Assembly: GCA_035529435.1 (NCBI GenBank)
Contig: DATKWS010000258.1
Coordinates: forward strand, 1 to 41,169
Reading direction: 5' to 3'
DNA from: DATKWS01 sp035529435
GTDB lineage: Bacteria > Krumholzibacteriota > Krumholzibacteriia > Krumholzibacteriales > Krumholzibacteriaceae
DNA: 41,169 nt
The notes below the pieces were generated by a model. The model was not told the DNA's origin, ran no database searches, and worked only from the letters and a program-made list of their open reading frames with translations. Below, piece by piece: positions 26,536 through 34,668 of the stretch. Each line of letters begins with the position of its first letter. Position 1 is the first letter of the stretch. The position numbers and the translations under genes are program-made.

Positions 26536-27593
26536 TCGTATACCTCCGCCCGGCTCTCCATCCAGAACTGCCTGAGAAACCGCAGATCATTGGCGAGAAA
26601 ACGGCGTATGTCGTCGATGCCGTGCTTGAGCATGGCGATCCGGTCGACACCCATCCCGAAGGCGAAACCGGTGTAGGAATCGGGGTCGTATCCCGCATAC
26701 CTGAATACATGCGGATGCACCATGCCGGCGCCCATGATCTCCAACCAGCCGGTCTTTCCACACACGGCGCACCCCTGCCCCTTGCAGGAGAAACAGGACA
26801 TGTCGACCTCGGCGCTCGGCTCGGTGAACGGAAAGAAGTGCGGGCGGAACCGCACACGGGCGTCGGAACCGAAAAATTCGTGCACGAAGTGCGTCACGTC
26901 GTTCTTCAGATCGGCGAGGGATACGTCACTGTCGACGTACAGCCCCTCGATCTGGAGAAATTCGGCCGCATGCGAGGGATCGGGTGACTCGTTGCGGTAC
27001 ACGCGCCCCGGCGCCAGTATCTTGAGGGGTGGGGTATGTTTCTCCATGTACCGCACCTGCACGGGAGAGGTCTGCGTCCTGAGGAGGATATCCCGGTTGA
27101 TGTAGAAGGTATCCTGAAGATCCCGCGAGGGATGATCGGGAGGGAAATTCAAAGCCTCGAAGTTGTAGTAGTCGAGCTCGACGTCCGGCCCCTCCGCCAG
27201 AGAGTACCCCATGCCGTAGAGTATCTGTTTGATATCGTCGACCACGCGGTGCAGCACGTGAAGCCCACCGGCCCATGATCCCCTTCCGGGTAACGTCGGG
27301 TCCCCCGGGTACGGCTCTTCATCGTACAGACCGGCCGAGAGGACCGCGCGTCTCTCCTCGAGTAATTTATTCAATTTATCTTTTATCTCATTGATTAAAT
27401 TGCCGATAACAGGCCTGTCCACTGGATCGAGCTGCCCGATGGATCGCAACAGTTCGGTGATTTCTCCTTTTCTGCCGAGGAGCCGTACGCGGGCCTCCTC
27501 GAGGGCATCGAGATCCGGAGCGCTGGAGAGGAGCGCACCGGCCCGCTCCCCGAGTTCACGGATTCTCGCGGGCTCGAAACGATCGCTCTTCAT
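26532..27593 (-). CDS. pheS: Phenylalanyl-tRNA synthetase alpha subunit
   Basis: The 353-residue class II catalytic subunit. An N-terminal coiled coil (about 1-85) precedes the catalytic core with HPSRDLQDTFY (motif 1 region), RVYRNESPDPSHAAEFLQIEG (motif 2) and GFAFGMGVDRIAMLKHGIDDIR (motif 3). Four cysteines (CFSCKGQGCAVC, about 272-283) form a possible zinc site seen in a subset of bacterial PheS. Its ATG overlaps the rplT stop (ATGA). Confidence 0.97.
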   Translation of the reverse strand: MKSDRFEPARIRELGERAGALLSSAPDLDALEEARVRLLGRKGEITELLRSIGQLDPVDRPVIGNLINEIKDKLNKLLEERRAVLSAGLYDEEPYPGDPTLPGRGSWAGGLHVLHRVVDDIKQILYGMGYSLAEGPDVELDYYNFEALNFPPDHPSRDLQDTFYINRDILLRTQTSPVQVRYMEKHTPPLKILAPGRVYRNESPDPSHAAEFLQIEGLYVDSDVSLADLKNDVTHFVHEFFGSDARVRFRPHFFPFTEPSAEVDMSCFSCKGQGCAVCGKTGWLEIMGAGMVHPHVFRYAGYDPDSYTGFAFGMGVDRIAMLKHGIDDIRRFLANDLRFLRQFWMESRAEVYE

Positions 27594-27946
27594 GAAAGGG
27601 ATCCCTTTGCTATCTCGGCCAGCTTCGAGAATCCCTCCGCGTCATTGACCGCGATCTCCGCGAGCATCTTTCGATTGATCTCGATATGGGACTTCTTGAG
27701 CCCATTGATAAACTGGTTGTAGTTCATACCGTTGAGCCGCGCTGCGGCGTTGATCCGGGCGATCCAGAGCTTTCTGAAATCCCGTTTCCGCACGCGCCTG
27801 TCCCGGTAGGCGTAGGCCAGGGCCCGGTTCACGGCCTCGGTGGCGGATCGCAGGAGCTTGCTCCTTCCGCCCGTATACCCCTTGGCCTGATCCAGAATCT
27901 TTTTTTTGCGCCTATGCGAGGCGACACTATGTTTTGTTCTCGGCAT
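27590..27946 (-). CDS. rplT: 50S ribosomal protein L20
   Basis: A 118-residue primary 23S rRNA-binding protein needed for early 50S assembly. The basic N-terminal half (SHRRKKKILDQAKGYTGGRSKLLRSATEAVNRALAYAYRDRR) and the RLNGMNYNQFINGLKKS motif are diagnostic. In several bacteria L20 also represses its own infC-rpmI-rplT operon; the attenuator upstream of infC here makes that plausible. Confidence 0.98.
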   Translation of the reverse strand: MPRTKHSVASHRRKKKILDQAKGYTGGRSKLLRSATEAVNRALAYAYRDRRVRKRDFRKLWIARINAAARLNGMNYNQFINGLKKSHIEINRKMLAEIAVNDAEGFSKLAEIAKGSLS

Positions 27947-28000
27947 GACAACTGCCTCCCGTATTTGTGCACTGAGATGATTGAGCGCGCAGGCTACACC

Positions 28001-28195
28001 CTACATCCCGAGCATTCTCTTCACGCGCCTGGCATCGGCTCCGGAGACGATAGTCGATTTGCGGAGTTTCCGTTTCCTCTTGCTCGACTTCGAGGTCAGG
28101 ATGTGACTCGCGTACGCTTTTTTTCGCTTTATCTTGCCGCTCCCCGTGACACGGAAGCGTTTGTGTGCTCCACGATTCGTTCTGATCTTCGGCAT
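28001..28195 (-). CDS. rpmI: 50S ribosomal protein L35
   Basis: A 64-residue basic ribosomal protein with the typical MPKIRTNRGAHKRFRVTGSGKIKR start and C-terminal DARRVKRMLGM. It lies four bases after the infC stop and 54 bases before rplT in the classical infC-rpmI-rplT order. Confidence 0.97.
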   Translation of the reverse strand: MPKIRTNRGAHKRFRVTGSGKIKRKKAYASHILTSKSSKRKRKLRKSTIVSGADARRVKRMLGM

Positions 28196-28199
28196 CCCT

Positions 28200-28745
28200 T
28201 CACTTCCCCCCTTTCTTCTCCGACTTCGGACCGAGTATCATCGTTATGATTCTCCCGATCATGACCGGTTCCCGTTCGATGGTCGCGACTTCCGAAAAGC
28301 GCTCGACGACCTGTTTGAGCAGACCCATGCCGAGCTCCTTGTGTTCCATCTCACGACCGCGGAATATAACGGTGAACTTGACCTTGTCCTTTTCCTGCAG
28401 GAATTTTTCCGCGTTGCGCATCTTGAAGTCGAGGTCGTGCGTCTCGATCTTCGGCCGGAGCTTGATCTCCTTGAGATGGGTGACATGCTGTTTCTTTTTC
28501 GAATCATGCGCCTTCTTATTCTGTTCGTACTTGTATTTGCCGTAATCCATGATCTTGCAAACCGGCGGCCGCACGTTGGGCGCGATTTCGACGAGATCGA
28601 GATTCTTCTCCTCGGCGAGTTTCTTGGCATCCGCGGTCGGCATGACTCCGAGCTGCGTACCATCGTCTCCGATCACCCGGATCTCGGGTATCCTGATCAT
28701 GTCATTTACCCGGGTACGCTTCTCTCTTCTGTTACGTTCTTTGAT
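28200..28745 (-). CDS. infC: Translation initiation factor IF-3, ATC start codon
   Basis: A 181-residue protein that keeps 30S and 50S subunits apart and checks the start codon. The N-terminal domain is IRIPEIRVIGDDGTQLGVMPTADA..., the linker KYEQNKKAHDSKKKQ, and the C-terminal domain VKFTVIFRGREMEHKELG. I place initiation at ATC (28743-28745): AGGAGG lies seven bases upstream, no ATG/GTG/TTG in frame is near, and the protein would read M-KERNRREKR. IF-3 discriminates against non-standard start codons, so a rare start lets it repress its own translation; E. coli uses ATT. Confidence 0.93.
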   Translation of the reverse strand: MKERNRREKRTRVNDMIRIPEIRVIGDDGTQLGVMPTADAKKLAEEKNLDLVEIAPNVRPPVCKIMDYGKYKYEQNKKAHDSKKKQHVTHLKEIKLRPKIETHDLDFKMRNAEKFLQEKDKVKFTVIFRGREMEHKELGMGLLKQVVERFSEVATIEREPVMIGRIITMILGPKSEKKGGK

Positions 28746-28769
28746 ATGTTCACCTCCTGAACATTTCCC

Positions 28770-28833
28770 AAAAAAAACGGCAGGTAGTTGTTTCACCCGC
28801 CTCGCGCTACTCTCGCTGAGATGAAACCCTACC
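28770..28833 (-). promoter_or_regulatory. Transcription attenuator in the infC leader
   Basis: On the minus strand GGCGGGT (28795-28801) pairs with ACCTGCC (28779-28785) around a 9-nt loop, followed by G and eight T (28770-28777): an intrinsic terminator 25 bases before the infC start. An alternative structure pairs GGTAG (28829-28833) with CTACC (28783-28787) and GTTTCA (28822-28827) with TGAAAC (28790-28795). This uses the ACC and loop of the terminator, so the two exclude each other. A further hairpin AGGGGC/GCCCCT lies at 28857-28872. Confidence 0.7.
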
Positions 28834-28900
28834 AGTACATTGAAGACCGTAAGGTGAGGGGCGTGTGCCCCTTCTTGCCTCTTGAAGTCTATGTATAATT

Positions 28901-28929
28901 AATTTACCCTTTCCGTGCCACTTCGTCAA
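28901..28929 (-). promoter_or_regulatory. Putative internal promoter for the infC-rpmI-rplT-pheST segment
   Basis: TTGACG (28924-28929) and TAAATT (28901-28906) are 17 bases apart on the minus strand, at the very end of thrS. Transcription from here would give a leader of about 150 nt carrying the hairpin and attenuator ahead of infC. Confidence 0.4.
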
Positions 28930-30826
28930 CAAGTTCGGTGATGAATTCATCAATTTTTTTCTGCCCCAGACGCCCGCGTTTCTTGGAGCGGATATCGATG
29001 GTTTCCTCCACGACCTCCTTTGCCCCGGCGACGGCCATGTAGGGTATCTTCTTGAGCTCGCTCTCGCGTATCCTGTATCCGATCTTCTCCTCCCGCAGGT
29101 CGGCCTCGGCCCTGAGTCCCGCCGCCGTGAGCCGCTCGACGCACCGCCCGGCATAGGCATGCTGATCGGGACCGATCGGAAGGACAACGACCTGAACGGG
29201 GGCCAACCAGAGGGGAAATTCACCGGCATAGTGCTCGGTGAGGGTCCCCACGAAGCGCTCGATCGAGCCGAGCAGTGCCCGGTGGATCATGTAGACGTAT
29301 TCCCTCTTCCCCTCGGGAGTGACGTAGACCACGTCGAACCGCCGGGGGAGATTGAAATCGAACTGAATGGTCGTCGCCTGCCAGCCCCTCCCGATCGCAT
29401 CGATCAGCTTGAGATCGATCTTGGGGCCATAGAAGACCGCCTCGCCGACGATCTTGCGGAACGGTATATCGCGCTTTTCGATCGCCGTGAGGAGTGACGC
29501 CTCGGCCATTTTCCACTCCTCCTCCGAGCCGGCGTACTTGTCCATGTGTGCCGGATCGTGGGCGCTCAGCTCGACCTTGTAGTCGTGGAATCCGAATGTC
29601 GTCAGGAGCCGGTGCGCGAGATCGAAGCACCGCTCCACCTCATCGACGAGCTGGTCCGGAGTGCAGAATATGTGCGCGTCGTCCTGGGTGAATCCACGCA
29701 CCCTGAGTAGGCCGTGGAGGGTCCCCGAGCGTTCGTTCCGGTAGACCGTGCCGAGCTCTGCGAGCCTGATCGGAAGGTCCCGGTAGCTGTGCAGCCTGCT
29801 CTTGTAGATCAAGATATGGCCGGGGCAGTTCATCGGCTTCAGGACGTACTCCTGCCCCTCGCCCTTGATGATGAACATGTTCTCCTTGTAGTAGTCGAGG
29901 TGCCCCGATTTCCGCCAGAGCTCACTCCTGGCGATGTGCGGTGTCAGGATGATCCGGTATCCCTCCTTGCGGTGCTCTGCCTTCCAGAAGTCCTCGATCG
30001 TCTCACGGAGGGTGTAACCGTTCGGATGCCAGAAGACGAGTCCGCCGCCGGCTTCCTCCTTGATTTCGAACAGCCCGAGCTGCGGCCCGAGGACACGGTG
30101 GTCGCGCCGTTTTGCTTCCTCGCGCTGCTTCAGGTCGACTTCGAGCGCTTCCTGTGTGAAAAAGGCCGTCCCGTAAATCCGCTGGAGCATCTCGTTCCGT
30201 TCGTCCCCCCGCCAGTATGCCCCGGCGATCGAGAGAAGCTTGAAGGCCCCGGCCATGGCGATATCGGGGAGATGCGGACCGGTGCAGAGGTCGATGAACG
30301 CCCCGAGCCGGTAAACCGACACGCGCTCCGACTCGAGATCGTTCAGGAGCGCTACCTTGAACGGCTGGTCGAGCCCGGTGAAGAGGCGTATCGCCTCATC
30401 GCGGGTCATCTCCTCGCGGGTGAAGGCCAGATCGCCTCTCCCCTGAAGTTCACGCATTCTCTGTTCGATCTGTTCGAGGTCGTCCGGAGTGAGGGTCCGT
30501 TCGAGGAGAAAATCGTAGTAGAATCCATCCTCGATCGACGGGCCGATGGCAAACTTCACCTTCCCGAACAGCTCCTGCACAGCGAGTGCCATGAGGTGCG
30601 AGATGCTGTGACGGAGGATATGGAGCGCCTCCTCCGATTCCTTGCGGACGATCCCGAGGACCCCCCCCTCACCGGTGAGCTGCCGCAGGTCGTACAGTGT
30701 ATCGTTCACCGTGACGGCGACGGCATTCCGCCCGGCCTCAGCGGAAAGCTCCGCGAGGATCTCGCTGAACGGCACGCCTTCGCTCACTTCTCTTTTCACG
30801 TCATCCTGGAAGATAAGTTCTACCAT
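28904..30826 (-). CDS. thrS: Threonyl-tRNA synthetase
   Basis: A 640-residue class II synthetase. Domains: TGS (about 1-62), the N2 editing domain with the HxxxH motif in LRHSISHLMA and CTGPHLPD (about 65-230), the catalytic core with KPMNCPGH (zinc ligand Cys), TVYRNERSGTLHGLLRVRGFTQDDAH, GREWQATTIQFDFNLP-like and MIHRALLGSIERF, and the C-terminal anticodon-binding domain. I choose the ATG at 30826 (MVELIFQDD); upstream extension uses TTG and is not conserved. Its Shine-Dalgarno is weak. First gene of the operon. Confidence 0.97.
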   Translation of the reverse strand: MVELIFQDDVKREVSEGVPFSEILAELSAEAGRNAVAVTVNDTLYDLRQLTGEGGVLGIVRKESEEALHILRHSISHLMALAVQELFGKVKFAIGPSIEDGFYYDFLLERTLTPDDLEQIEQRMRELQGRGDLAFTREEMTRDEAIRLFTGLDQPFKVALLNDLESERVSVYRLGAFIDLCTGPHLPDIAMAGAFKLLSIAGAYWRGDERNEMLQRIYGTAFFTQEALEVDLKQREEAKRRDHRVLGPQLGLFEIKEEAGGGLVFWHPNGYTLRETIEDFWKAEHRKEGYRIILTPHIARSELWRKSGHLDYYKENMFIIKGEGQEYVLKPMNCPGHILIYKSRLHSYRDLPIRLAELGTVYRNERSGTLHGLLRVRGFTQDDAHIFCTPDQLVDEVERCFDLAHRLLTTFGFHDYKVELSAHDPAHMDKYAGSEEEWKMAEASLLTAIEKRDIPFRKIVGEAVFYGPKIDLKLIDAIGRGWQATTIQFDFNLPRRFDVVYVTPEGKREYVYMIHRALLGSIERFVGTLTEHYAGEFPLWLAPVQVVVLPIGPDQHAYAGRCVERLTAAGLRAEADLREEKIGYRIRESELKKIPYMAVAGAKEVVEETIDIRSKKRGRLGQKKIDEFITELVDEVARKG

Positions 30827-30956
30827 ATGGAACTCGATTCTCGTTGCGCGCAAAGAAAAAGACAGCCACTCCCCGTCATGTTATTCCGGCGGTTCCCGCT
30901 TGTACCGTAAAGTATCATGCTCCTCGGCGCCATAGGGCACGCCAAATCATTGTATT

Positions 30957-30984
30957 AGTATATACCAGCGTGTCTTCGCGGCAA
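30957..30984 (-). promoter_or_regulatory. Putative promoter of thrS
   Basis: TTGCCG (30979-30984) and TATACT (30957-30962) are separated by 16 bases on the minus strand in the 196-base gap between the ABC exporter stop and thrS. It would give a leader of about 120 nt. No T-box features (specifier loop or AGGGTGG-type sequence) were seen. Confidence 0.5.
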
Positions 30985-31022
30985 GAGAAAAATGTAACGC
31001 CGCCGACAGATGAAACGTTCTC

Positions 31023-32783
31023 TCAATGGATATCCCTCTTTCGAATCTGCTCCTCCCAAAGTACCGTGTACAGCCCATCGAGTTGGAGGAGCTCCTCGTG
31101 CGTGCCGCGCTCGACGATCCGACCGTTGCTCAGTACGAGGATCGTGTCGGCGTGCACCACCGTCGAGAGCCGGTGCGCGATGGTGATCGTCGTGCGGTCG
31201 TGCATCAGGGGCTCGAGGGCACGCTGGATCAGCGTCTCGGACTGGGAATCGAGTGATGATGTCGCCTCGTCGAGGATCAGGATCTTCGGATCCTTCAGGA
31301 CGGCGCGAGCTATCGCGATGCGCTGGCGCTCACCGCCGGAGAGACGTATCCCCCTATCCCCCACCAGCGTCTCGTACGCGTCCGGCAGGGATGCGATGAA
31401 ATCGTGTATATGCGCCTTCCGCGCCGCTTCGATGATCTCTTCCTCCGTCGCCCGCCGGCTGCCGTAGCGCAGGTTGTTCACGATGCTCGTGTTGAAGAGA
31501 AATGTCTCCTGCGAGACGATGCCGATCTGCCGCCGGAGGTGTTTCACCTTGATATCGCGGATGTCACGGCCGTCCAGGGTGATGAAGCCGTCCGTCGGAT
31601 CATAGAAGCGGCATACGAGATTGATGACGGTGGTCTTGCCGACGCCGCTCGGTCCGACGATCGCCACCGTCTGCCCCTTGCGGACATCGAACGAAACATC
31701 CTGGAGAATGGGCTCTCCGGGCAGGTACGAGAAGCTGACGTTTCTGAAGCTCATCTCTCCACGCACGTCCGACAGGGAGAAGGCCTCCGGTGCATCACGT
31801 ATCCCCGGTTCGACATCGAGAAACTCGAAGATACGATCCACCGATGCGAGGGCGGTCTGGACGGTTATGTTCAGCTGAGCGAGACGGAATACCGGCGAGA
31901 AGAGGTCCCCGACGTACGTGTAGAAGGCGATGAGTCCCCCGATCGTCAGCGCGCCCTCCATCGTGCGGTAACCGCCGTACCACAGCACCAGGGCGGGACC
32001 GAGGGCGACGAAGAAACCGGCGGACGAGGTGGCGAATGAGCCGAGCACGCCGAGATCGATCCGCAGGTTTATCATTTCCTTCCCCTTGCGGAGAAAGCGC
32101 CTCGCCTCGTACTTTTCCCCCACGAACGACTGCACGAGTTTCATGCCCGATATCGTCTCCTGGAAGAATTGCAGGATATCGGCCACCTTCTCGCGTACCT
32201 GGCGGCTCTTGCCGCGTATCTTCCTGCTGAAGTAGGCGATGCTGATTGCAAAGAGGGGGAAGATCGAGAGCGAAACGAGGGTCAGGCGCCAGTCGAGATA
32301 GAAAACGACGGCGAGTATCGCTACCACCGTCAGGAGATCGGTGATCAGGTTCACAAAGGTGCTGGTGACGACCTGCTGCAGCGATTCCACGTCGTTGCTG
32401 ATCCGCGAGACGATCTCCCCCACCTTCGTCTTGTGATAGAATCCCATGTGGAGTTTCTCGAGGTGCTGGAAAAGCTGGCTCCTGATGTCGAACAGGATCC
32501 GCTGCCCGACGAAGTTGAAGAGGTATGCCGTGATGATGTTGAACAGCCCCCGGATCACGTACACGCCGAGGAGCGCGATCATGATGACATGCAGGAGCCC
32601 GATGTTTCTTTCGACGAGCACATTGTCGATCAGGACCTTGAGCACGAGGGGATTGACGAGCGAAAGGCCGACACTGATCCCCATGCAAACGAAAACCGCC
32701 GCCTCCATCCACCAGTACGGCCGCAGGTAGTTCAGTATCCGCACCAGTTTTTCGCGTGACAGCTTATGCTTCTGACGTTTCAT
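31023..32783 (-). CDS. ABC exporter, fused permease-ATPase (MsbA type)
   Basis: A 586-residue half-transporter. Six-helix ABC transmembrane domain (about 20-310) is followed by a nucleotide-binding domain with Walker A GPSGVGKTT, signature LSGGERQRIA and Walker B ILILDEATSSLD. The ATG at 32783 (MKRQKHKL) is preferred over an upstream TTG. There is no N-terminal C39 peptidase domain, so it would not itself cleave a leader. With the HlyD adaptor encoded 57 bases upstream it makes a likely export route for the modified peptide; substrate is inferred from cluster position. Confidence 0.88.
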   Translation of the reverse strand: MKRQKHKLSREKLVRILNYLRPYWWMEAAVFVCMGISVGLSLVNPLVLKVLIDNVLVERNIGLLHVIMIALLGVYVIRGLFNIITAYLFNFVGQRILFDIRSQLFQHLEKLHMGFYHKTKVGEIVSRISNDVESLQQVVTSTFVNLITDLLTVVAILAVVFYLDWRLTLVSLSIFPLFAISIAYFSRKIRGKSRQVREKVADILQFFQETISGMKLVQSFVGEKYEARRFLRKGKEMINLRIDLGVLGSFATSSAGFFVALGPALVLWYGGYRTMEGALTIGGLIAFYTYVGDLFSPVFRLAQLNITVQTALASVDRIFEFLDVEPGIRDAPEAFSLSDVRGEMSFRNVSFSYLPGEPILQDVSFDVRKGQTVAIVGPSGVGKTTVINLVCRFYDPTDGFITLDGRDIRDIKVKHLRRQIGIVSQETFLFNTSIVNNLRYGSRRATEEEIIEAARKAHIHDFIASLPDAYETLVGDRGIRLSGGERQRIAIARAVLKDPKILILDEATSSLDSQSETLIQRALEPLMHDRTTITIAHRLSTVVHADTILVLSNGRIVERGTHEELLQLDGLYTVLWEEQIRKRDIH

Positions 32784-32839
32784 GGTCCGTGGAAATGAAA
32801 AAAGCGAAGCAACCGGCAAACGGCGCCCGTCACGGAAAG

Positions 32840-33898
32840 CTACCGGTTCAATTTGAACACGATCTCGATCAACCGCACATCATGCATGACGACGACCTTG
32901 GCCTTGCCCGACAGGCCGGGCTTCAGAGCGACCGTGGAGGAACCGACCTCGACCCACGGATCGTCGATCCGCACGGTCGCCTCGAAAACGACACCCACGG
33001 TGGTCATCTTCGGCTTCAGGGAGACGGCGACGACCTCGCCGTGAAAAACCTTGTACTGACGGTGTGGAAATGCATTGATGAATATTTTCGTCTCCTGCCC
33101 CGCATCGATGTGCGGGATGTCGGACTCGCGCACCTGTGCGATAAAATTCATCATGTCGAGATCGCCGATCTCCATGATCTGCGCTCCCGTCGCTATCCGG
33201 GTCCCGACCAGGTCCCCGACGCCCGGCGTCAGCACGACACCCGGTACCGGCGCGATGATGACCGTCTGCCCCAGCTTCTCCCGCGCGAGTTCGTACTCCC
33301 GCACCGACAGATCGATCTCGTTTTCCTGTTCCGCGATCTGGGCGCGGTACTGCCGTTTCATCAGTTCGATCCGCTCGGAGAGGGACGTGTAGTACGATTC
33401 GGCCAGTTCGTACTCCAAACGCCTGTCGTCCCGTTCCTCCGCGCTGATCAGGTTGTTCTCGAACAGCTCCTCGGCCCGCTCGTACTTCTCCCTGGCACTC
33501 TCGGCCCGTTTCTTCGCCTGGTAGACGTTGGCGAACGCCCACTGCGCCTCGAATGAAGCGCTGAGATCGAGATTCTTTAACGCCTCTCGGAGCTGCGCAA
33601 GGCTCGATCGTTTCTGGTCGAGGGTACGCCTCGCCCGATCGACGGCGAGTTCGATTTCCTCGGTGCGGAGCACGGCAAGCGTGTCACCGGCCCGCACCGT
33701 ATCGCCCTCGTGCACCAGGATGGACCGAACGACGCCGTCGATCCGCGGTTTGACCCCTTCGAACCGCGCCGGCATGACGGTGCCGTACACCTCGATCGTC
33801 TTGTCCATTCTCCCGAAAACGAGGACGAAGAGCCCGACGATCAGTATCAGGATGATGAGAAACACGATGACGCTTATCAGTTTTAATCGGCGGCGCAC
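32840..33898 (-). CDS. HlyD-family membrane fusion protein
   Basis: A periplasmic adaptor of about 352 residues with one N-terminal transmembrane helix (LISVIVFLIILILIVGLFVLVFG). A lipoyl/barrel-sandwich half-motif follows (GVVRSILVHEGDTVRAGDTLAVL), then a coiled-coil hairpin (about 80-190), the second half-motif (VIIAPVPGVVLTPGVGDLV) and a beta-barrel domain. I favour the GTG at 33898 (GAGAGG eight bases upstream), which overlaps the preceding gene by 16 bases; a GTG at 33940 is the alternative. It pairs with the ABC exporter encoded next. Confidence 0.85.
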   Translation of the reverse strand: MRRRLKLISVIVFLIILILIVGLFVLVFGRMDKTIEVYGTVMPARFEGVKPRIDGVVRSILVHEGDTVRAGDTLAVLRTEEIELAVDRARRTLDQKRSSLAQLREALKNLDLSASFEAQWAFANVYQAKKRAESAREKYERAEELFENNLISAEERDDRRLEYELAESYYTSLSERIELMKRQYRAQIAEQENEIDLSVREYELAREKLGQTVIIAPVPGVVLTPGVGDLVGTRIATGAQIMEIGDLDMMNFIAQVRESDIPHIDAGQETKIFINAFPHRQYKVFHGEVVAVSLKPKMTTVGVVFEATVRIDDPWVEVGSSTVALKPGLSGKAKVVVMHDVRLIEIVFKLNR

Positions 33899-34668
33899 AC
33901 TCCCTGCCTCTCGTAGAGTTCCCTGACCATAGCGCTGCACATTCCGACGATCCGCGCGGCATCCTCCCCGCGCAGCGCGGCGATATCATGAACGTATTCG
34001 TAACCGGCCGCCGGATCACCCCCGGCACGGGACTGCAGCGCCGGGTAGAGATGCGATGGCTTGGAGAAGAGCGCACCCGTGCCGGTGACCACCATCAGCT
34101 TGAGCGCCGCCGTCGCGAGGGTACGGGCACGCAGCACGCACTCCCTCCAGAGCGCGGACGCGCGCAACCGCTCCACGGCGGCATACTCGATTTTCAGATT
34201 CCCTATCTGGGCGCCGACGAACATCCGCGCCGGCCGGAGCTCCCCGAGACGCCCGAGGATGCCGCTCAGCACGCCGTCGCGTTCGAAGAGAATCTCGACA
34301 TCGCTCAGCTTGTGGCCGTCGTACACATCCCCCCACCCGGCAAGCCCCCGTTCGATCATGGTTTCGTAGTAATCGACCGGGAAGAACGCGATCTCGAGTC
34401 GCCGGTCCACCTCGCTGAATCGCTGCAGCTGGTGCCGGTAGAAGTGCCCGCCACCGGCCGCGGTCAATACGGACATGTGGAGATCGCTCCGCGGTGCTAT
34501 CCGCGGAAACACGAATGGCCCGGACAACCAGACGGCAAGAACGGTCGCGTTCCGGGCGAGCCGTTCGGCGACACGTCTCCCATCGGTGATGTACCGTTCC
34601 CGGAGGGCTGCGTGATCGACGTCGGGATCGATCCGTTCGCTATGATCTTTCCAGAAGGAAATCGGCAA
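33883..34668 (-). CDS. Nucleotidyltransferase-like protein A (eroded active site)
   Basis: A 261-residue protein starting at TTG with AGGAGG five bases upstream. Residues 45-68 (LAVWLSGPFVFPRIAPRSDLHMSVL) align with the GS...DxD signature of minimal nucleotidyltransferases, but GS reads G50-P51 and the Asp pair reads D62/H64. The C-terminal half is helical (AALWRECVLRARTLATAALKLMVVTG) and HEPN-like. It resembles the two nucleotidyltransferase-type proteins at the head of the cluster. It is probably non-catalytic or a different activity. Its start overlaps the ATP-grasp gene upstream by 29 bases. Confidence 0.6.
   Translation of the reverse strand: MPISFWKDHSERIDPDVDHAALRERYITDGRRVAERLARNATVLAVWLSGPFVFPRIAPRSDLHMSVLTAAGGGHFYRHQLQRFSEVDRRLEIAFFPVDYYETMIERGLAGWGDVYDGHKLSDVEILFERDGVLSGILGRLGELRPARMFVGAQIGNLKIEYAAVERLRASALWRECVLRARTLATAALKLMVVTGTGALFSKPSHLYPALQSRAGGDPAAGYEYVHDIAALRGEDAARIVGMCSAMVRELYERQGVCAAD

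Noticed and set aside
29714..30910. Open frame of 398 codons on the plus strand
   Set aside because: Antisense to thrS, with no recognisable domain or start context.
30827..31022. T-box riboswitch upstream of thrS
   Set aside because: No conserved T-box sequence, specifier loop or terminator could be found in the leader.
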